Below the pieces are notes generated by a model. The model was not told where the DNA came from. It saw only the letters and a list, made by a program, of their open reading frames with translations, and did not search any database. The translations under genes were made by a program, and so were the position numbers. 32,197 nucleotides of DNA from Vampirovibrio sp. (lineage in GTDB: Bacteria > Cyanobacteriota > Vampirovibrionia > Vampirovibrionales > Vampirovibrionaceae): positions 1 through 32,197 of the forward strand of contig JAJQJM010000017.1 of NCBI GenBank assembly GCA_021323475.1, in the 5' to 3' direction. Below are positions 1 through 7,247 of this stretch, in pieces (the first letter of the stretch is position 1; each line of letters begins with the position of its first letter).

Positions 1-85
1 CTACTTGCGCGGCGGCAAAATTTTAATCACCGATATCGATAAGCTGTCTGAAATCGCCCAAACGGAAGACGCCTGCTTTTACTAA
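1..85 (+). CDS. 3' end of a probable CRP/FNR-family transcription regulator (partial)
   Basis: An open frame enters from the left edge (codons in phase from base 2) and stops at TAA 83-85. The 27 visible residues include GGKILITDIDKLSEIAQ and end in DACFY. The pattern of a glycine-containing wing followed by an I-L-I-x-D-x-x-x-L-x-x-I-A strand and helix is typical of the C-terminal edge of the winged helix in CRP/FNR regulators. Only the tail is visible, so the family call is an inference. It converges on motB and overlaps its last 59 bases, on the opposite strand. Confidence 0.45.
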   Translation, partial: YLRGGKILITDIDKLSEIAQTEDACFY

Positions 86-830
86 CGCTGGCGACTCGGC
101 GGTTTTTCTGTTTCCCTTCAATGGAGGAATTATTCTGCACCGGTTTGAATTCCCCATAACCGGCGGCGGACAGTTTCTCCGGCGAGAAGTGATGGCTGGC
201 GATCAGGTAGCGCACGATATTGGTGGCCCGCGCCGTGGATAATTCCCAGTTGGAAGGGTATTTTGCCGTTGTAATGGGTGTATTGTCGGTATGGCCTTCT
301 ACTCTGATCGGACGACTTTTGCCGCCCAGCGCAGTTGCCAGTTGCTTCGCCAAATGGTCCAGCGTTTTGCGGGCAGATGGCGAGAGTTCAGCGCTACCAG
401 GCGCGAATAAAATGCTGTCCTTCAGGGAAATAACCAGGCCGCGTTCCTGCTGACGGATTTCAATCCCCTGTTTCAGCAAGCCGCCACCGAGTTGTTTGTT
501 CAGCCTGGCGGCCAGGGCGGCATCCGGTTTAGCGGCATTTTTTTCAGACTGTTGCTGCTTCACGCCTTCTGTCTGCATGGAAACTTTGGGCGTTGGCTTT
601 ACCACTGACGCCGTGTGAAGATCATTTTTAGACGCCGTAAACAACACCAGAAACAACCCCAGCAACAGGGTCAACAAGTCGGCATAGGGCACCATCCATC
701 GGGTATGACCGGTATGGGCGGTGGACTCCAGTTCCCTCTCCAGTGTTTCCAGCTTACGGAACAAGTCCCGAGCCGGGGGCTCGGTTTGAACCGGTGCAGC
801 ATCCTGCCGGGCGCGCGTTTTCATCGGCAA
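27..830 (-). CDS. motB: Flagellar motor stator protein MotB
   Basis: This 267-residue protein is the peptidoglycan-anchoring half of the flagellar stator, which works with MotA to couple ion flow to rotation. A single membrane segment (about 46-66) carries the invariant proton/ion-binding aspartate in PYADLL (D51). An OmpA-like peptidoglycan-binding domain fills about 137-247, with GHTDNTPI (179-186), NWELSTARA (194-202) and NRRV (243-246). The start lies 6 bases after the motA stop, so the two are one operon, as is usual. The last 20 residues, after NRRV, form a basic tail that is not typical of the family; it coincides with the overlap with the convergent gene at 2-85. Confidence 0.93.
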   Translation of the reverse strand: MPMKTRARQDAAPVQTEPPARDLFRKLETLERELESTAHTGHTRWMVPYADLLTLLLGLFLVLFTASKNDLHTASVVKPTPKVSMQTEGVKQQQSEKNAAKPDAALAARLNKQLGGGLLKQGIEIRQQERGLVISLKDSILFAPGSAELSPSARKTLDHLAKQLATALGGKSRPIRVEGHTDNTPITTAKYPSNWELSTARATNIVRYLIASHHFSPEKLSAAGYGEFKPVQNNSSIEGKQKNRRVASVSKSRRLPFGRFQTAYRYR

Positions 831-836
831 GCCCTC

Positions 837-1721
837 TTAACCCAAATCCTGACCGGAGACATAGAGAAAATCATCATCCAGCACCGCGCTGGAAGGCAGC
901 GTCGCTTCCTGCCTGCCGGCGCCCGGACGGGTGGCATGTTGCTTGGCCCTGCCCGAGGATGCCGTATCGTCACTTTCCGGAATATAGATGAAGGCGTTCA
1001 AGCGCTCTTCAATCAGCATCGGGTGCTCGCCGGAGCGAATGCTAAGCACCGCTTCCAGCAGCAGGGTGCGCATAAACCATTCATCCCGCGCCCGCTGACG
1101 CAATTTGGCCGCAATGGGCAATAAAAACAGGTTGGAAAATGCCACACCATACAAGGTTGCGCTAAAGGCGCTGGCCACGCCTTTACCCAGTTGCGCCGGA
1201 TCGTTGAAAGATTGCACGATGTAAATCAGCCCAATCACCGCGCCGATAATACCCATGGTAGGCGCATAACCGCCGGCGGTTTCATACACGCGGGCGTAAT
1301 CCAGCGTTTCCCGGTAAATCACTTCAATTTCGGTGGACAGGCTTTCTTTCACAAATTTTTCGGAGCGGTTGTCCAGCACCAGATTCAGTCCCTTACGGAA
1401 AAAAGGAATTTCAATGCTGTCCAGCATGGGTTGCAGGGCCAGAATACCTTCATCCCGCACAAAACCGACCACGTCCATGACGTACTGAATGGCGGAATGG
1501 GTATGCAGGCGGCTTTCCGAGGTGCCGCCCCGCAAGGCGCCAATGGCGTTCAGCAAGGTTCTTTGGTTGAAGCTGATGATGGTGGCGGTCAGGGTGCCTC
1601 CAAACACAATCAGGAGCGCTTCCGGATTCAACAGGGTTTCCGGGGGCACATGACCCAACAGCAGCGCCAGCACCAGGATAACCAGGCCCAGGGCCAAACC
1701 CGCGACGGTTGATAATTCCAT
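837..1721 (-). CDS. motA: Flagellar motor stator protein MotA
   Basis: This is the inner-membrane stator subunit, which forms the ion channel with MotB and pushes on the rotor protein FliG. Four membrane segments are visible at about 5-23, 34-50, 152-171 and 184-205. The third holds the conserved proline in APTMGIIGAVIGLI (153-166), and a cytoplasmic loop lies between segments 2 and 3. The product has 294 residues. Family members usually end near the equivalent of residue 250, so the Ser/Gly/Arg-rich tail (about 251-294) is an extension. A good Shine-Dalgarno site (GAAGGTG) lies about 8 bases before the ATG. First gene of the motA-motB operon. Confidence 0.93.
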   Translation of the reverse strand: MELSTVAGLALGLVILVLALLLGHVPPETLLNPEALLIVFGGTLTATIISFNQRTLLNAIGALRGGTSESRLHTHSAIQYVMDVVGFVRDEGILALQPMLDSIEIPFFRKGLNLVLDNRSEKFVKESLSTEIEVIYRETLDYARVYETAGGYAPTMGIIGAVIGLIYIVQSFNDPAQLGKGVASAFSATLYGVAFSNLFLLPIAAKLRQRARDEWFMRTLLLEAVLSIRSGEHPMLIEERLNAFIYIPESDDTASSGRAKQHATRPGAGRQEATLPSSAVLDDDFLYVSGQDLG

Positions 1722-2043
1722 GCCTACACACCTTCGTTTGAATGAACCACCTCCAGCGTAGCGGATGTGATATACGCAATTCCTCCTCCAAACTCACGAG
1801 AAAAGGCAATTGTATTTTTGAAAATCCAAATTATTTTGACTTTGTAATAACGCGTTTAAATGGGAAATTCGGCAGCCGGAGCCAAGTACAATGGATGAGG
1901 TGTGTTATTATAAATTCATATTTTTGAGTTTGCAGTTGTTTGGCGTTTAACCGGTTTTATGGCGTGGAATTTGCTCTCCATAGCGTACAAACCTTTGGTT
2001 TTGCGTTGTTTTGTTGAGTCATACTTTGTAATAGGAGATCCGA
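1722..2043. other. Divergent intergenic region between motA and a secreted-protein gene
   Basis: No convincing gene is present. It is AT-rich and must hold the promoters for motA (leftward) and the gene at 2044 (rightward). A TATAAT on the minus strand (1907-1912) lacks a good -35 partner. AGGAG at 2034-2038 is the ribosome site of the rightward gene. Confidence 0.5.
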
Positions 2044-2583
2044 ATGAGTCGTTGGTTTAAAAGCTCTCTTCTGCTTGCAGTGGTTGCGGCAGTCACCATA
2101 CCCGTATCGTCTTTCGCGGCCGATGAGCCTCCCTATGCCACCTTTGAGATCAAAGTGGAAAACAATCCCACTGTCTCCGAAGTCAGCCCGATGGTGACCG
2201 AGCCGATCACCAAGGATATGGTGGCGTTCCACATTACCAACAATACCGGCAAAGCCCTGTATTTCAATAACGGAAACGAAAACGAATTCATTCCGCTGGT
2301 TTCCCACGGAACGGTTTACGCGCCTTACTCCCCCGGCATGGAATACAAAGTAATGGACGGGGAAGGCAACACCGTAGCCACCTGGCATCTGGGCGAAGCG
2401 AAAATCGCTTCTTCCAGCATGGCTTCCGCCAGCGCCAGTCAGTTCGCGGCCTGGGGCAACACCCTGCAACAGGTGATTGAAAATCAGAAAGTCACCTACC
2501 AGGAGCCTCCCGCAAAACCGGAACCCCGCTACTACGAGAGATCCCAAACCCGTGTTTCCGACACGGTGCGTGGTTTCTGGTAA
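2044..2583 (+). CDS. Secreted protein of unknown function
   Basis: The product has 179 residues. It starts with a classical Sec signal peptide: basic MSRWFK, a hydrophobic core at 8-20, and a cleavage site SSFA/A near residue 25. The mature part (about 154 residues) has a beta-rich look, with many short alternating hydrophobic stretches and Asn/Thr/Gly turns (HITNNTGKALYFNNGNENEF). An Ala/Ser-rich helix follows at about 120-140, then a Pro-rich stretch and a charged C-terminus ending RVSDTVRGFW. I do not recognise the family. AGGAG sits 5 bases before ATG. It appears to be a single-gene unit with a terminator hairpin 25 bases downstream. Confidence 0.8.
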   Translation: MSRWFKSSLLLAVVAAVTIPVSSFAADEPPYATFEIKVENNPTVSEVSPMVTEPITKDMVAFHITNNTGKALYFNNGNENEFIPLVSHGTVYAPYSPGMEYKVMDGEGNTVATWHLGEAKIASSSMASASASQFAAWGNTLQQVIENQKVTYQEPPAKPEPRYYERSQTRVSDTVRGFW

Positions 2584-2607
2584 AACCCCAACAGCATATG
2601 CGTTTGC

Positions 2608-2643
2608 AATCATCCCATCCCGCACTGCCGGGGTGGGATGATT
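2608..2643 (+). terminator. Strong hairpin after the secreted-protein gene
   Basis: A 14-bp stem (2608-2621 with 2630-2643; 13 Watson-Crick pairs and one G-T) closes an 8-nt loop, 24 bases after the stop codon. The following bases are only mildly T-rich, so termination may be weaker than the stem suggests. Confidence 0.65.
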
Positions 2644-2797
2644 CGCTTTGTGCCGGCTCGCTTTTCGACTATGCCGCCCCACTCACCCAGCCTGTCCAAT
2701 ACGACTGAGGCGGTACTACCATCGGTGAAAACTCATAGTCAACCGGCTAATTCCATCTCATACTTTCTTCTTGAGACATAATCCGACTTTTATCGCA

Positions 2798-2826
2798 TTG
2801 AAGCCGAGGGATAAACTCTTTACCAT
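2798..2826 (+). promoter_or_regulatory. Candidate sigma-70 promoter for the AtpZ-like gene
   Basis: TTGAAG (2798-2803), a 17-bp spacer, and TACCAT (2821-2826). The -35 matches well and the -10 partly. The predicted transcript start falls at the hairpin 2827-2866, leaving a leader of about 127 nt. Confidence 0.35.
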
Positions 2827-2866
2827 AAAGGAGTACCTTGAGATAAAAAACATCTTATGCTCCTTT
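2827..2866 (+). repeat. Inverted repeat at the start of the AtpZ-gene leader
   Basis: AAAGGAG (2827-2833) pairs exactly with CTCCTTT (2860-2866), and inside it AGAT (2841-2844) pairs with ATCT (2852-2855). The left arm resembles a Shine-Dalgarno sequence but is followed only by TTG-AGA-TAA, so no peptide is obvious. Confidence 0.4.
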
Positions 2867-2959
2867 AATCGTCTTTTCCCTCGGCGGGTTTGGCTGACGG
2901 AAACAGACAACCGGAAACCTGGATTCTTCTATTGCCTGTAAAAATTCGGAAAGTGAGTA

Positions 2960-3283
2960 ATGAACAGCACAATTTTTAATCATCAGCCACCAAAGCGTAA
3001 CGAGGAATTTGACTCGGGAATGCGCAGCTTTGCACACCGTGCCCAGAAACAGTCCTGTGGCTTTTCCAATAAACCGTCCCGTCCCTTAAGGCGAAAAATG
3101 TTGACCTTCGGGGCGATCGGCTGGACCGTCGCCGTGCCCACGGTGCTGGGGGCCGCTTTGGGCCTGTGGGTGGATACGCTTTGGCCGAGCTATTATTCCT
3201 GGTTCTCCATGCTTCTGCCGATTGGGTTGCTGGTTGGGTGCATGACCGCCGTGCTTTGGAGTTGGCAGGACAACGCCCCGTAA
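2960..3283 (+). CDS. AtpZ/AtpQ-like F-type ATPase accessory membrane protein
   Basis: A 107-residue protein with a polar N-terminus (about 1-45) and two membrane segments (about 50-70 and 81-102) joined by LWVDTLWPSYYSW. The pattern GAIGWTVAVPTVLGAALGLW, then D, then a second Gly-rich helix, is that of the small AtpI/AtpZ family (ATPase_gene1). It is closest in style to AtpQ, encoded in operons for N-type sodium ATPases. These proteins help assemble the rotor ring or conduct divalent cations. The expected ATPase subunit genes are not nearby, so this copy stands alone. No strong Shine-Dalgarno site precedes the ATG. Internal ATGs (residues 21 and 47) are possible starts and would remove part of the polar N-terminus. 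Confidence 0.65.
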   Translation: MNSTIFNHQPPKRNEEFDSGMRSFAHRAQKQSCGFSNKPSRPLRRKMLTFGAIGWTVAVPTVLGAALGLWVDTLWPSYYSWFSMLLPIGLLVGCMTAVLWSWQDNAP

Positions 3284-3347
3284 GCGATGAATTGACGCCA
3301 TCGTTTCTTACATAGTGTTGATTCCATTTTTAAGCCACCTTATCCCA

Positions 3348-3456
3348 TCATTCCCGCGCAGGTAGAAACCCAAAAAGCCCAAATAGACTTAACACCCATA
3401 AACACGAGCAGGATAATGCTCGTTATTTTTATGATTCACCACCTGCGCGGGAATGA
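3348..3456. repeat. 109-bp element bounded by 16-bp perfect inverted repeats
   Basis: TCATTCCCGCGCAGGT (3348-3363) is the exact reverse complement of 3441-3456. The 77-bp centre contains a second, 7-bp hairpin (3404-3423) with a T-rich tail. The arm sequence resembles the widespread non-coding CATTCCCGCG palindromic repeats, but no second copy is seen in this window. The rest of 3284-3672 holds no supported gene. Confidence 0.6.
3404..3429 (+). terminator. Intrinsic terminator inside the inverted-repeat element
   Basis: ACGAGCA (3404-3410) pairs with TGCTCGT (3417-3423) around a 6-nt loop and is followed by TATTTTT. It lies 120 bases after the AtpZ-like gene and is the first good terminator for it. 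Confidence 0.6.
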
Positions 3457-3616
3457 CGGTTGCCTATTTTGGAATTGAGACAGTCGCATAGGGGGCCTTC
3501 CGATTTCGTAACTGAATGCCGGAAATACCCGCATTCGACTTTGCCAAGTCAAACTGAACAAGCCCCGGTAGTAATAGTTCATGGAGCCAATTTGCGAAGT
3601 CGATTTGCCGCAGGCG

Positions 3617-3652
3617 GCGGGTGCCTTGTCCAAGTCATCGCAAGGCACCCGC
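3617..3652 (-). terminator. Perfect 12-bp hairpin downstream of the minus-strand gene pair
   Basis: GCGGGTGCCTTG (3617-3628) and CAAGGCACCCGC (3641-3652) pair perfectly around a 12-nt loop, 20 bases past the stop of the gene ending at 3673. No T-run follows, so it may act as a 3' stabiliser or a factor-dependent site. Confidence 0.5.
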
Positions 3653-3672
3653 GGTTTGTAGGTTCTCCGGCC

Positions 3673-3966
3673 CTAGGCGATTCGCGCCGGATACCAGAGT
3701 GTAATCGGGCTTTCAAACCCCATGAAGTAGTAATCGTAGCCCTCCTCCCTCAATGATTCCAACGTTTGGTACACATCTACCGCCGGACAATGGAAGCATT
3801 CCGACAGGCAGACCAGGGACGGAAGGAACAGCCCTTGCTCTGCGCCCTCCTCGTAAACCAGCATCATGTGCCGCAAGTAGTCCTCAAGACTGCCTCCTGG
3901 GGAGGTCTCCTCCGAATTCAGCAGCTCGGCAATGTCCTGGGCATCAAGGGTGATGGATACACTCAT
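3673..3966 (-). CDS. Small protein with a possible winged-helix-like C-terminal half
   Basis: A 97-residue acidic protein. The N-terminal half is helical and acidic (DAQDIAELLNSEE). The second half, about residues 48-97, reads as helix-turn-helix-wing: LPSLVCLSECF, then CPAVDVYQTLESLREEGY, then a strand-rich end (DYYFMGF...ITLWYP). That order resembles the DNA-binding wing of GntR/MarR-type proteins, but I cannot name a family. A strong AGGGAGGA precedes the ATG. It is the second gene of a pair, 5 bases after the gene that ends at 3972, and is followed by a hairpin. Confidence 0.65.
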   Translation of the reverse strand: MSVSITLDAQDIAELLNSEETSPGGSLEDYLRHMMLVYEEGAEQGLFLPSLVCLSECFHCPAVDVYQTLESLREEGYDYYFMGFESPITLWYPARIA

Positions 3967-3971
3967 GATTG

Positions 3972-4202
3972 TTATCCTCCCTGCGTTTTATATTCTTGGA
4001 ATGCACCAGCACTTGCAGCACCATTATTCGCTTCCTCCATGTCGTATCTGAATTCAGCCGCCTGCAAGGCTTCATCTGGGAACTCTGAGCCAAGATCCAA
4101 ATCAAACAATTCCCGCCGGGGAATGAATCCTCGGTTATGTAGCCCCGATTTCTTTTTCAGGGCATAGTAGCCGATATTGGATATGGCCGCTGCGCTATAC
4201 AT
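3972..4202 (-). CDS. Small hypothetical protein, first gene of a two-gene unit
   Basis: A 76-residue protein of unknown function. It begins MYSAAAISNIGYYALKKKSG, a mildly hydrophobic, then basic N-terminus, followed by a charged acidic half. The start at 4202 is chosen because GGAGGGA lies 7 bases upstream; an in-frame ATG at 4217 has no ribosome site and overlaps that Shine-Dalgarno sequence. Its stop is 5 bases from the next ATG, so the pair is probably co-transcribed and translationally coupled. Confidence 0.6.
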   Translation of the reverse strand: MYSAAAISNIGYYALKKKSGLHNRGFIPRRELFDLDLGSEFPDEALQAAEFRYDMEEANNGAASAGAFQEYKTQGG

Positions 4203-4471
4203 GGCTGATCCCTCCATGTTGAAAGGTCATTGGTGGGCGTATCCCCGTTAAAAATCAGATTGACTGTAGTGAACCGATCCTATTGCACTCTATAACCGTT
4301 ATGGGATGAGATTCGTTTTTTTAAACCTACCCGATAGTCCAATCCCGCAGCTAGCCGTTTGGGCCAATACCATGCTCCAAGGCTGGTCAGGCATTCACAG
4401 CAGTGTTGGAAATAGAATGGCTGCCAGATTCGTATTTCAGGAGATTCCGCAGAAACCTGTCAGGAAAGTAA

Positions 4472-4500
4472 TTGAAGAAGTGTGGGAGTAGCTATATACT
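4472..4500 (+). promoter_or_regulatory. Sigma-70-type promoter for the CheY-like gene
   Basis: TTGAAG (4472-4477), a 17-bp spacer, and TATACT (4495-4500): a near-consensus arrangement giving a start near 4507 and a leader of about 32 nt. A direct repeat TGTGAC-N4-TGTGAC follows at about 4503-4518, overlapping the expected start site. Confidence 0.55.
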
Positions 4501-4538
4501 ACTGTGACTCATTGTGACATTAATCTCTCTGGAACTTT

Positions 4539-4964
4539 ATGGATATTCGGCCCATTTTAATTGTGGAAGACAATTCGGATGACCAGCTTCTGCTGGCCAA
4601 TGCCTTGGAAGCAGCCGATATTACCAGTCCCATCAAATTTGTGAAAAACGGCAAAGAGGCGCAAGACTATCTGTTCAAGCAGGCCAATAAGCCCAGCGCT
4701 CTGCCTTGCTTGGTATTCCTGGATTTAACGCTTCCCGAAATCGGTGGGATGGCTTTGTTAAAGGAGTTACGGGCCACGCCGGAAACCCGCCGTTTGCCTG
4801 TTATTGTGTTTACGGGCTCTCATCAGCAAAAAGACTTGCTGGACAGCTATAGCTACGGCGCTAATAGCTATGTTGTCAAAGGCGGCACCGCAGAAGACTT
4901 CTACGATAAAATCCATTGCCTGTGCCATTACTGGCTCCACATTTGCAAACTACCGGCATCCTGA
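4539..4964 (+). CDS. Single-domain response regulator (CheY/Rcp-like)
   Basis: A 141-residue stand-alone receiver domain, which takes a phosphoryl group from a histidine kinase and acts by protein contact. Key residues are all present: the acidic pair E10/D11, phospho-acceptor D62 in LVFLDLTLPEIGG, the switch Thr92 in VFTGS, and the conserved Lys114. The long beta3-alpha loop and the form ILIVEDNSDDQLLL are typical of the Rcp1-like group that partners phytochrome-type or other hybrid kinases. No kinase gene is adjacent, so its partner is unknown. It ends 20 bases from the convergent DUF3228 gene. The Shine-Dalgarno site (TCTGGAAC) is weak. Confidence 0.9.
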   Translation: MDIRPILIVEDNSDDQLLLANALEAADITSPIKFVKNGKEAQDYLFKQANKPSALPCLVFLDLTLPEIGGMALLKELRATPETRRLPVIVFTGSHQQKDLLDSYSYGANSYVVKGGTAEDFYDKIHCLCHYWLHICKLPAS

Positions 4965-4984
4965 ATCGCAACCGGACTAAAAAA

Positions 4985-5548
4985 CTAGCCATCCACCCTG
5001 GCATGGCGGCTCCAGTAGACAATGGATCGGGCAAACTCCTCCGCCGTATAAGGTGTTTCCGGTTGGGTGCCGCCCTTTAGTCCCAAGAAGTTCCGCGCCA
5101 TGGTCATCGGGCTCATGGGTTCCTCTTCATCGGACGCATACCCATTCACCGATACGATGTAAAAGTCGGCTTCCCGCTCAGGCGAGGCGTCTCCATCTTT
5201 CGCCAATGTCTCGTGGCTGTACAGGATGATCTCTACGCGCCGGGCAGGCTGTTTACCCTGTCCACAAGCCATCACCTGAATAAAAGCGTCCTCACCCGGC
5301 ACTCTCGGCTCAAATTCAGCCTTCAGCGCCATATCCGGGGTAACTTCCACAATGCCGGTATAAAATCGCCCGGTAACGGAGGTAGGCATGGGCACCAACC
5401 GAACGCCCGAATTATGCGGCGACACCGTTGCCAAGGGCCAATGCGCCAGCACCAGCCGGGTTAATTCTTCCCAGCTTCCATCAAAATGGCTGTGACGGCT
5501 TTGCGGGGTTTGCCGCTTCACGAATTCCGTAACACCAATCATCACCAT
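4985..5548 (-). CDS. DUF3228-family protein
   Basis: A 187-residue soluble protein. The N-terminus (GVTEFVKRQ), the segment VRLVPMP, the sequence RVEIILYSHETLAKDG, and the C-terminal EEEPMSPMTMARNFLG match the pattern I know for DUF3228, a conserved family of unknown function. No catalytic motif or membrane segment is evident. GGGAGG lies 11 bases before the first ATG; an ATG two codons on is an equally good start. It converges on the CheY-like gene and lies downstream of the terminator of dinB, so it is transcribed on its own. Confidence 0.75.
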   Translation of the reverse strand: MVMIGVTEFVKRQTPQSRHSHFDGSWEELTRLVLAHWPLATVSPHNSGVRLVPMPTSVTGRFYTGIVEVTPDMALKAEFEPRVPGEDAFIQVMACGQGKQPARRVEIILYSHETLAKDGDASPEREADFYIVSVNGYASDEEEPMSPMTMARNFLGLKGGTQPETPYTAEEFARSIVYWSRHARVDG

Positions 5549-5617
5549 ACCGCAATGTCCCTCCCGTCTGTGCTGAATATTACCCAGCCCGTTGATACTG
5601 ATGCTTTATTTTGCCAA

Positions 5618-5668
5618 ATAAAAAGCGCCGAATCCCGGAAAAATTGGAGAGCACTCCGGGAACGGCGC
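5618..5668 (-). terminator. Intrinsic terminator downstream of dinB
   Basis: Read on the minus strand, GCGCCG + TCCGGGA-type arms (5655-5668 with 5625-5639) form a 13-bp stem interrupted by a small A/AA internal loop, followed by CTTTTTATTT. Orientation and T-run fit termination of dinB, 150 bases after its stop. Confidence 0.75.
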
Positions 5669-5817
5669 AAAGCGTAATAAATTTATAACTATCCAGCTTA
5701 TGTCTTATAATTATATAAAAACATACTTTTTGACATCCGGAACGCTTTATTAAGATATATTTAGTATAACATTGCAGGCACCTTACCAGGATACTCACAA
5801 CGCTTGAGCCATGCCTG

Positions 5818-6921
5818 TTAAAACTCCAACAGAAGCTGCCGACTTAAGGCGTCTGAGGTTGAGGAATTATCCGGCTGTTTTTCCTTCCGGTCTTCCAGCT
5901 TCGCCAGGGACACACCCAGTAACCGCACCTTGCGTTTTCCCGCCTCCGTAGTAGCCAGCAGGCTTTGCAGCAGCGCCATGATGTCCTCCAGGGTTGTCAG
6001 TGGGGCATCCACGGTGCGGCTGCGGGTAATCTGCTGAAAATCGTCATACTTCACTTTCAGGGTCAACGTCCGGCCATAGGTATCGTTGCGGCGCATCCAG
6101 TCCAGCACATCCAGCACCAGTGGGCGCAACTCCTCCAGCATCTCCGCCGGATCCTCAAGATCCCGCTCAAAGGTATTTTCCGCGCCAACCGATTTGCGGA
6201 TCCAACTGGTTTCCACCGGGCGCTCATCCACCCCTCGCACCATTTGATAGTAAAACGGGGCAGAGCGTCCGAACAGTTGCTCCATCGCTTCCTCCGGCAG
6301 GGCCTTCAAATCCGCGCCCGTATGGATGCCCATCGCCTTTAGCCGAGGCTCCGTCTTTTGCCCGATGCCGTAAAACTTGCCAATGGGTAGAGTTTCAATA
6401 AACCGTTCCGCCTGCTGAGGGGTAATCAGGGTCAAGCCATCCGGCTTGTTGAGATCGGAAGCCACCTTGGCCAGGAACTTGTTATAGGAGACTCCGGCGG
6501 ATGCGGTCAGGCCGGTTTCCGCAAAGATACGGGCCTTGATTTCACGGGCGATTAGCGTGGCGGACGGTATGCCGGGCTTGTTTTCGGTAATGTCCAGGTA
6601 CGCCTCATCCAGGGACAGCGGTTCGATTAGATCCGTATAGTCGGCAAAAATGCGGCGAATCTGCAGGGATGCTTCCTTGTACGCATCAAAGCGGGGTCGC
6701 ACAAAGATCAGGTCCGGGCAGAGTTTGAGAGCCCGATAGGACGACATGGCCGAATGGATGCCGTATTTTCGAGCCTCGTAGCTGGCAGTCGCCACCACAC
6801 CCCGCTTTTCGGGCAAGCCACCTACCGCAATGGGCTTACCCCGATATTCAGGATGATCCCGCTGCTCGACAGAGGCGTAAAACGCATCCATATCGATATG
6901 AATAATCTTGCGTTGGCTCAT
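5818..6921 (-). CDS. dinB: DNA polymerase IV (Y-family translesion polymerase)
   Basis: A 367-residue error-prone polymerase that copies past damaged bases. It begins MSQRKIIHIDMDAFYASVEQ. D10 and D105/E106 (PLSLDEAYLD) are the metal-binding catalytic carboxylates. Tyr15 stands at the steric gate. A helix-hairpin-helix (GIGQKTEPRLKAMGI) precedes the little-finger domain, and the last residues, QLLLEF, fit the sliding-clamp-binding tail of Pol IV. The start at 6921 is set by family alignment: the frame stays open upstream to 7011, but those 30 residues have no counterpart. There is no clear Shine-Dalgarno site. No LexA box was recognised. Confidence 0.93.
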   Translation of the reverse strand: MSQRKIIHIDMDAFYASVEQRDHPEYRGKPIAVGGLPEKRGVVATASYEARKYGIHSAMSSYRALKLCPDLIFVRPRFDAYKEASLQIRRIFADYTDLIEPLSLDEAYLDITENKPGIPSATLIAREIKARIFAETGLTASAGVSYNKFLAKVASDLNKPDGLTLITPQQAERFIETLPIGKFYGIGQKTEPRLKAMGIHTGADLKALPEEAMEQLFGRSAPFYYQMVRGVDERPVETSWIRKSVGAENTFERDLEDPAEMLEELRPLVLDVLDWMRRNDTYGRTLTLKVKYDDFQQITRSRTVDAPLTTLEDIMALLQSLLATTEAGKRKVRLLGVSLAKLEDRKEKQPDNSSTSDALSRQLLLEF

Positions 6922-6983
6922 GAGAATTTGAATCGCAGCCTGACTGACGGACTCACAAAATCGAAAGAAAATTCGACACATAC

Positions 6984-7013
6984 AGTGTAGCGAAGAAAGC
7001 GGAACCGGCACAA
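6984..7013 (-). promoter_or_regulatory. Possible dinB promoter
   Basis: On the minus strand, TTGTGC (7013-7008), an 18-bp spacer, and TACACT (6989-6984), giving a leader of about 60 nt before the chosen dinB start. Just upstream is a short palindrome TTGAC-CT-GTCAA (about 7019-7030). Confidence 0.35.
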
Positions 7014-7247
7014 GCCGCTTGACAGGTCAAAAAATGAAATTTCAAGGCCCCAAAAACTGACCCACCTTAATAAATAGCCCTTCCAGCATGATTCGGCGCG
7101 CGAAAAGCCAAAAAACAAACATCTTTGCAATGTAACACATACCGCACCTTTTACTTTGCAGAGGTTTTACATAGCTACAACAGCAAGCTGTCGAGTGAAC
7201 GGCTTGCCCGTTTCCCCACCTTCAACATGGATTAAGGAGTCCCACCA

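Noticed and set aside
615-1124. Plus-strand open frame opposite motA/motB
   Set aside because: Shadow of two unmistakable genes on the other strand.
1957-2682. Long minus-strand open frame opposite the secreted-protein gene
   Set aside because: It is the antisense shadow of a gene with signal peptide, ribosome site and terminator; its translation has no recognisable features.
4306-4491. 61-codon open frame before the CheY-like gene
   Set aside because: No Shine-Dalgarno site worth the name, no family resemblance, and its 3' end runs into the promoter of the next gene.
5580-5798. 72-codon minus-strand open frame between dinB and the DUF3228 gene
   Set aside because: It reads through the dinB terminator hairpin and has no ribosome site.
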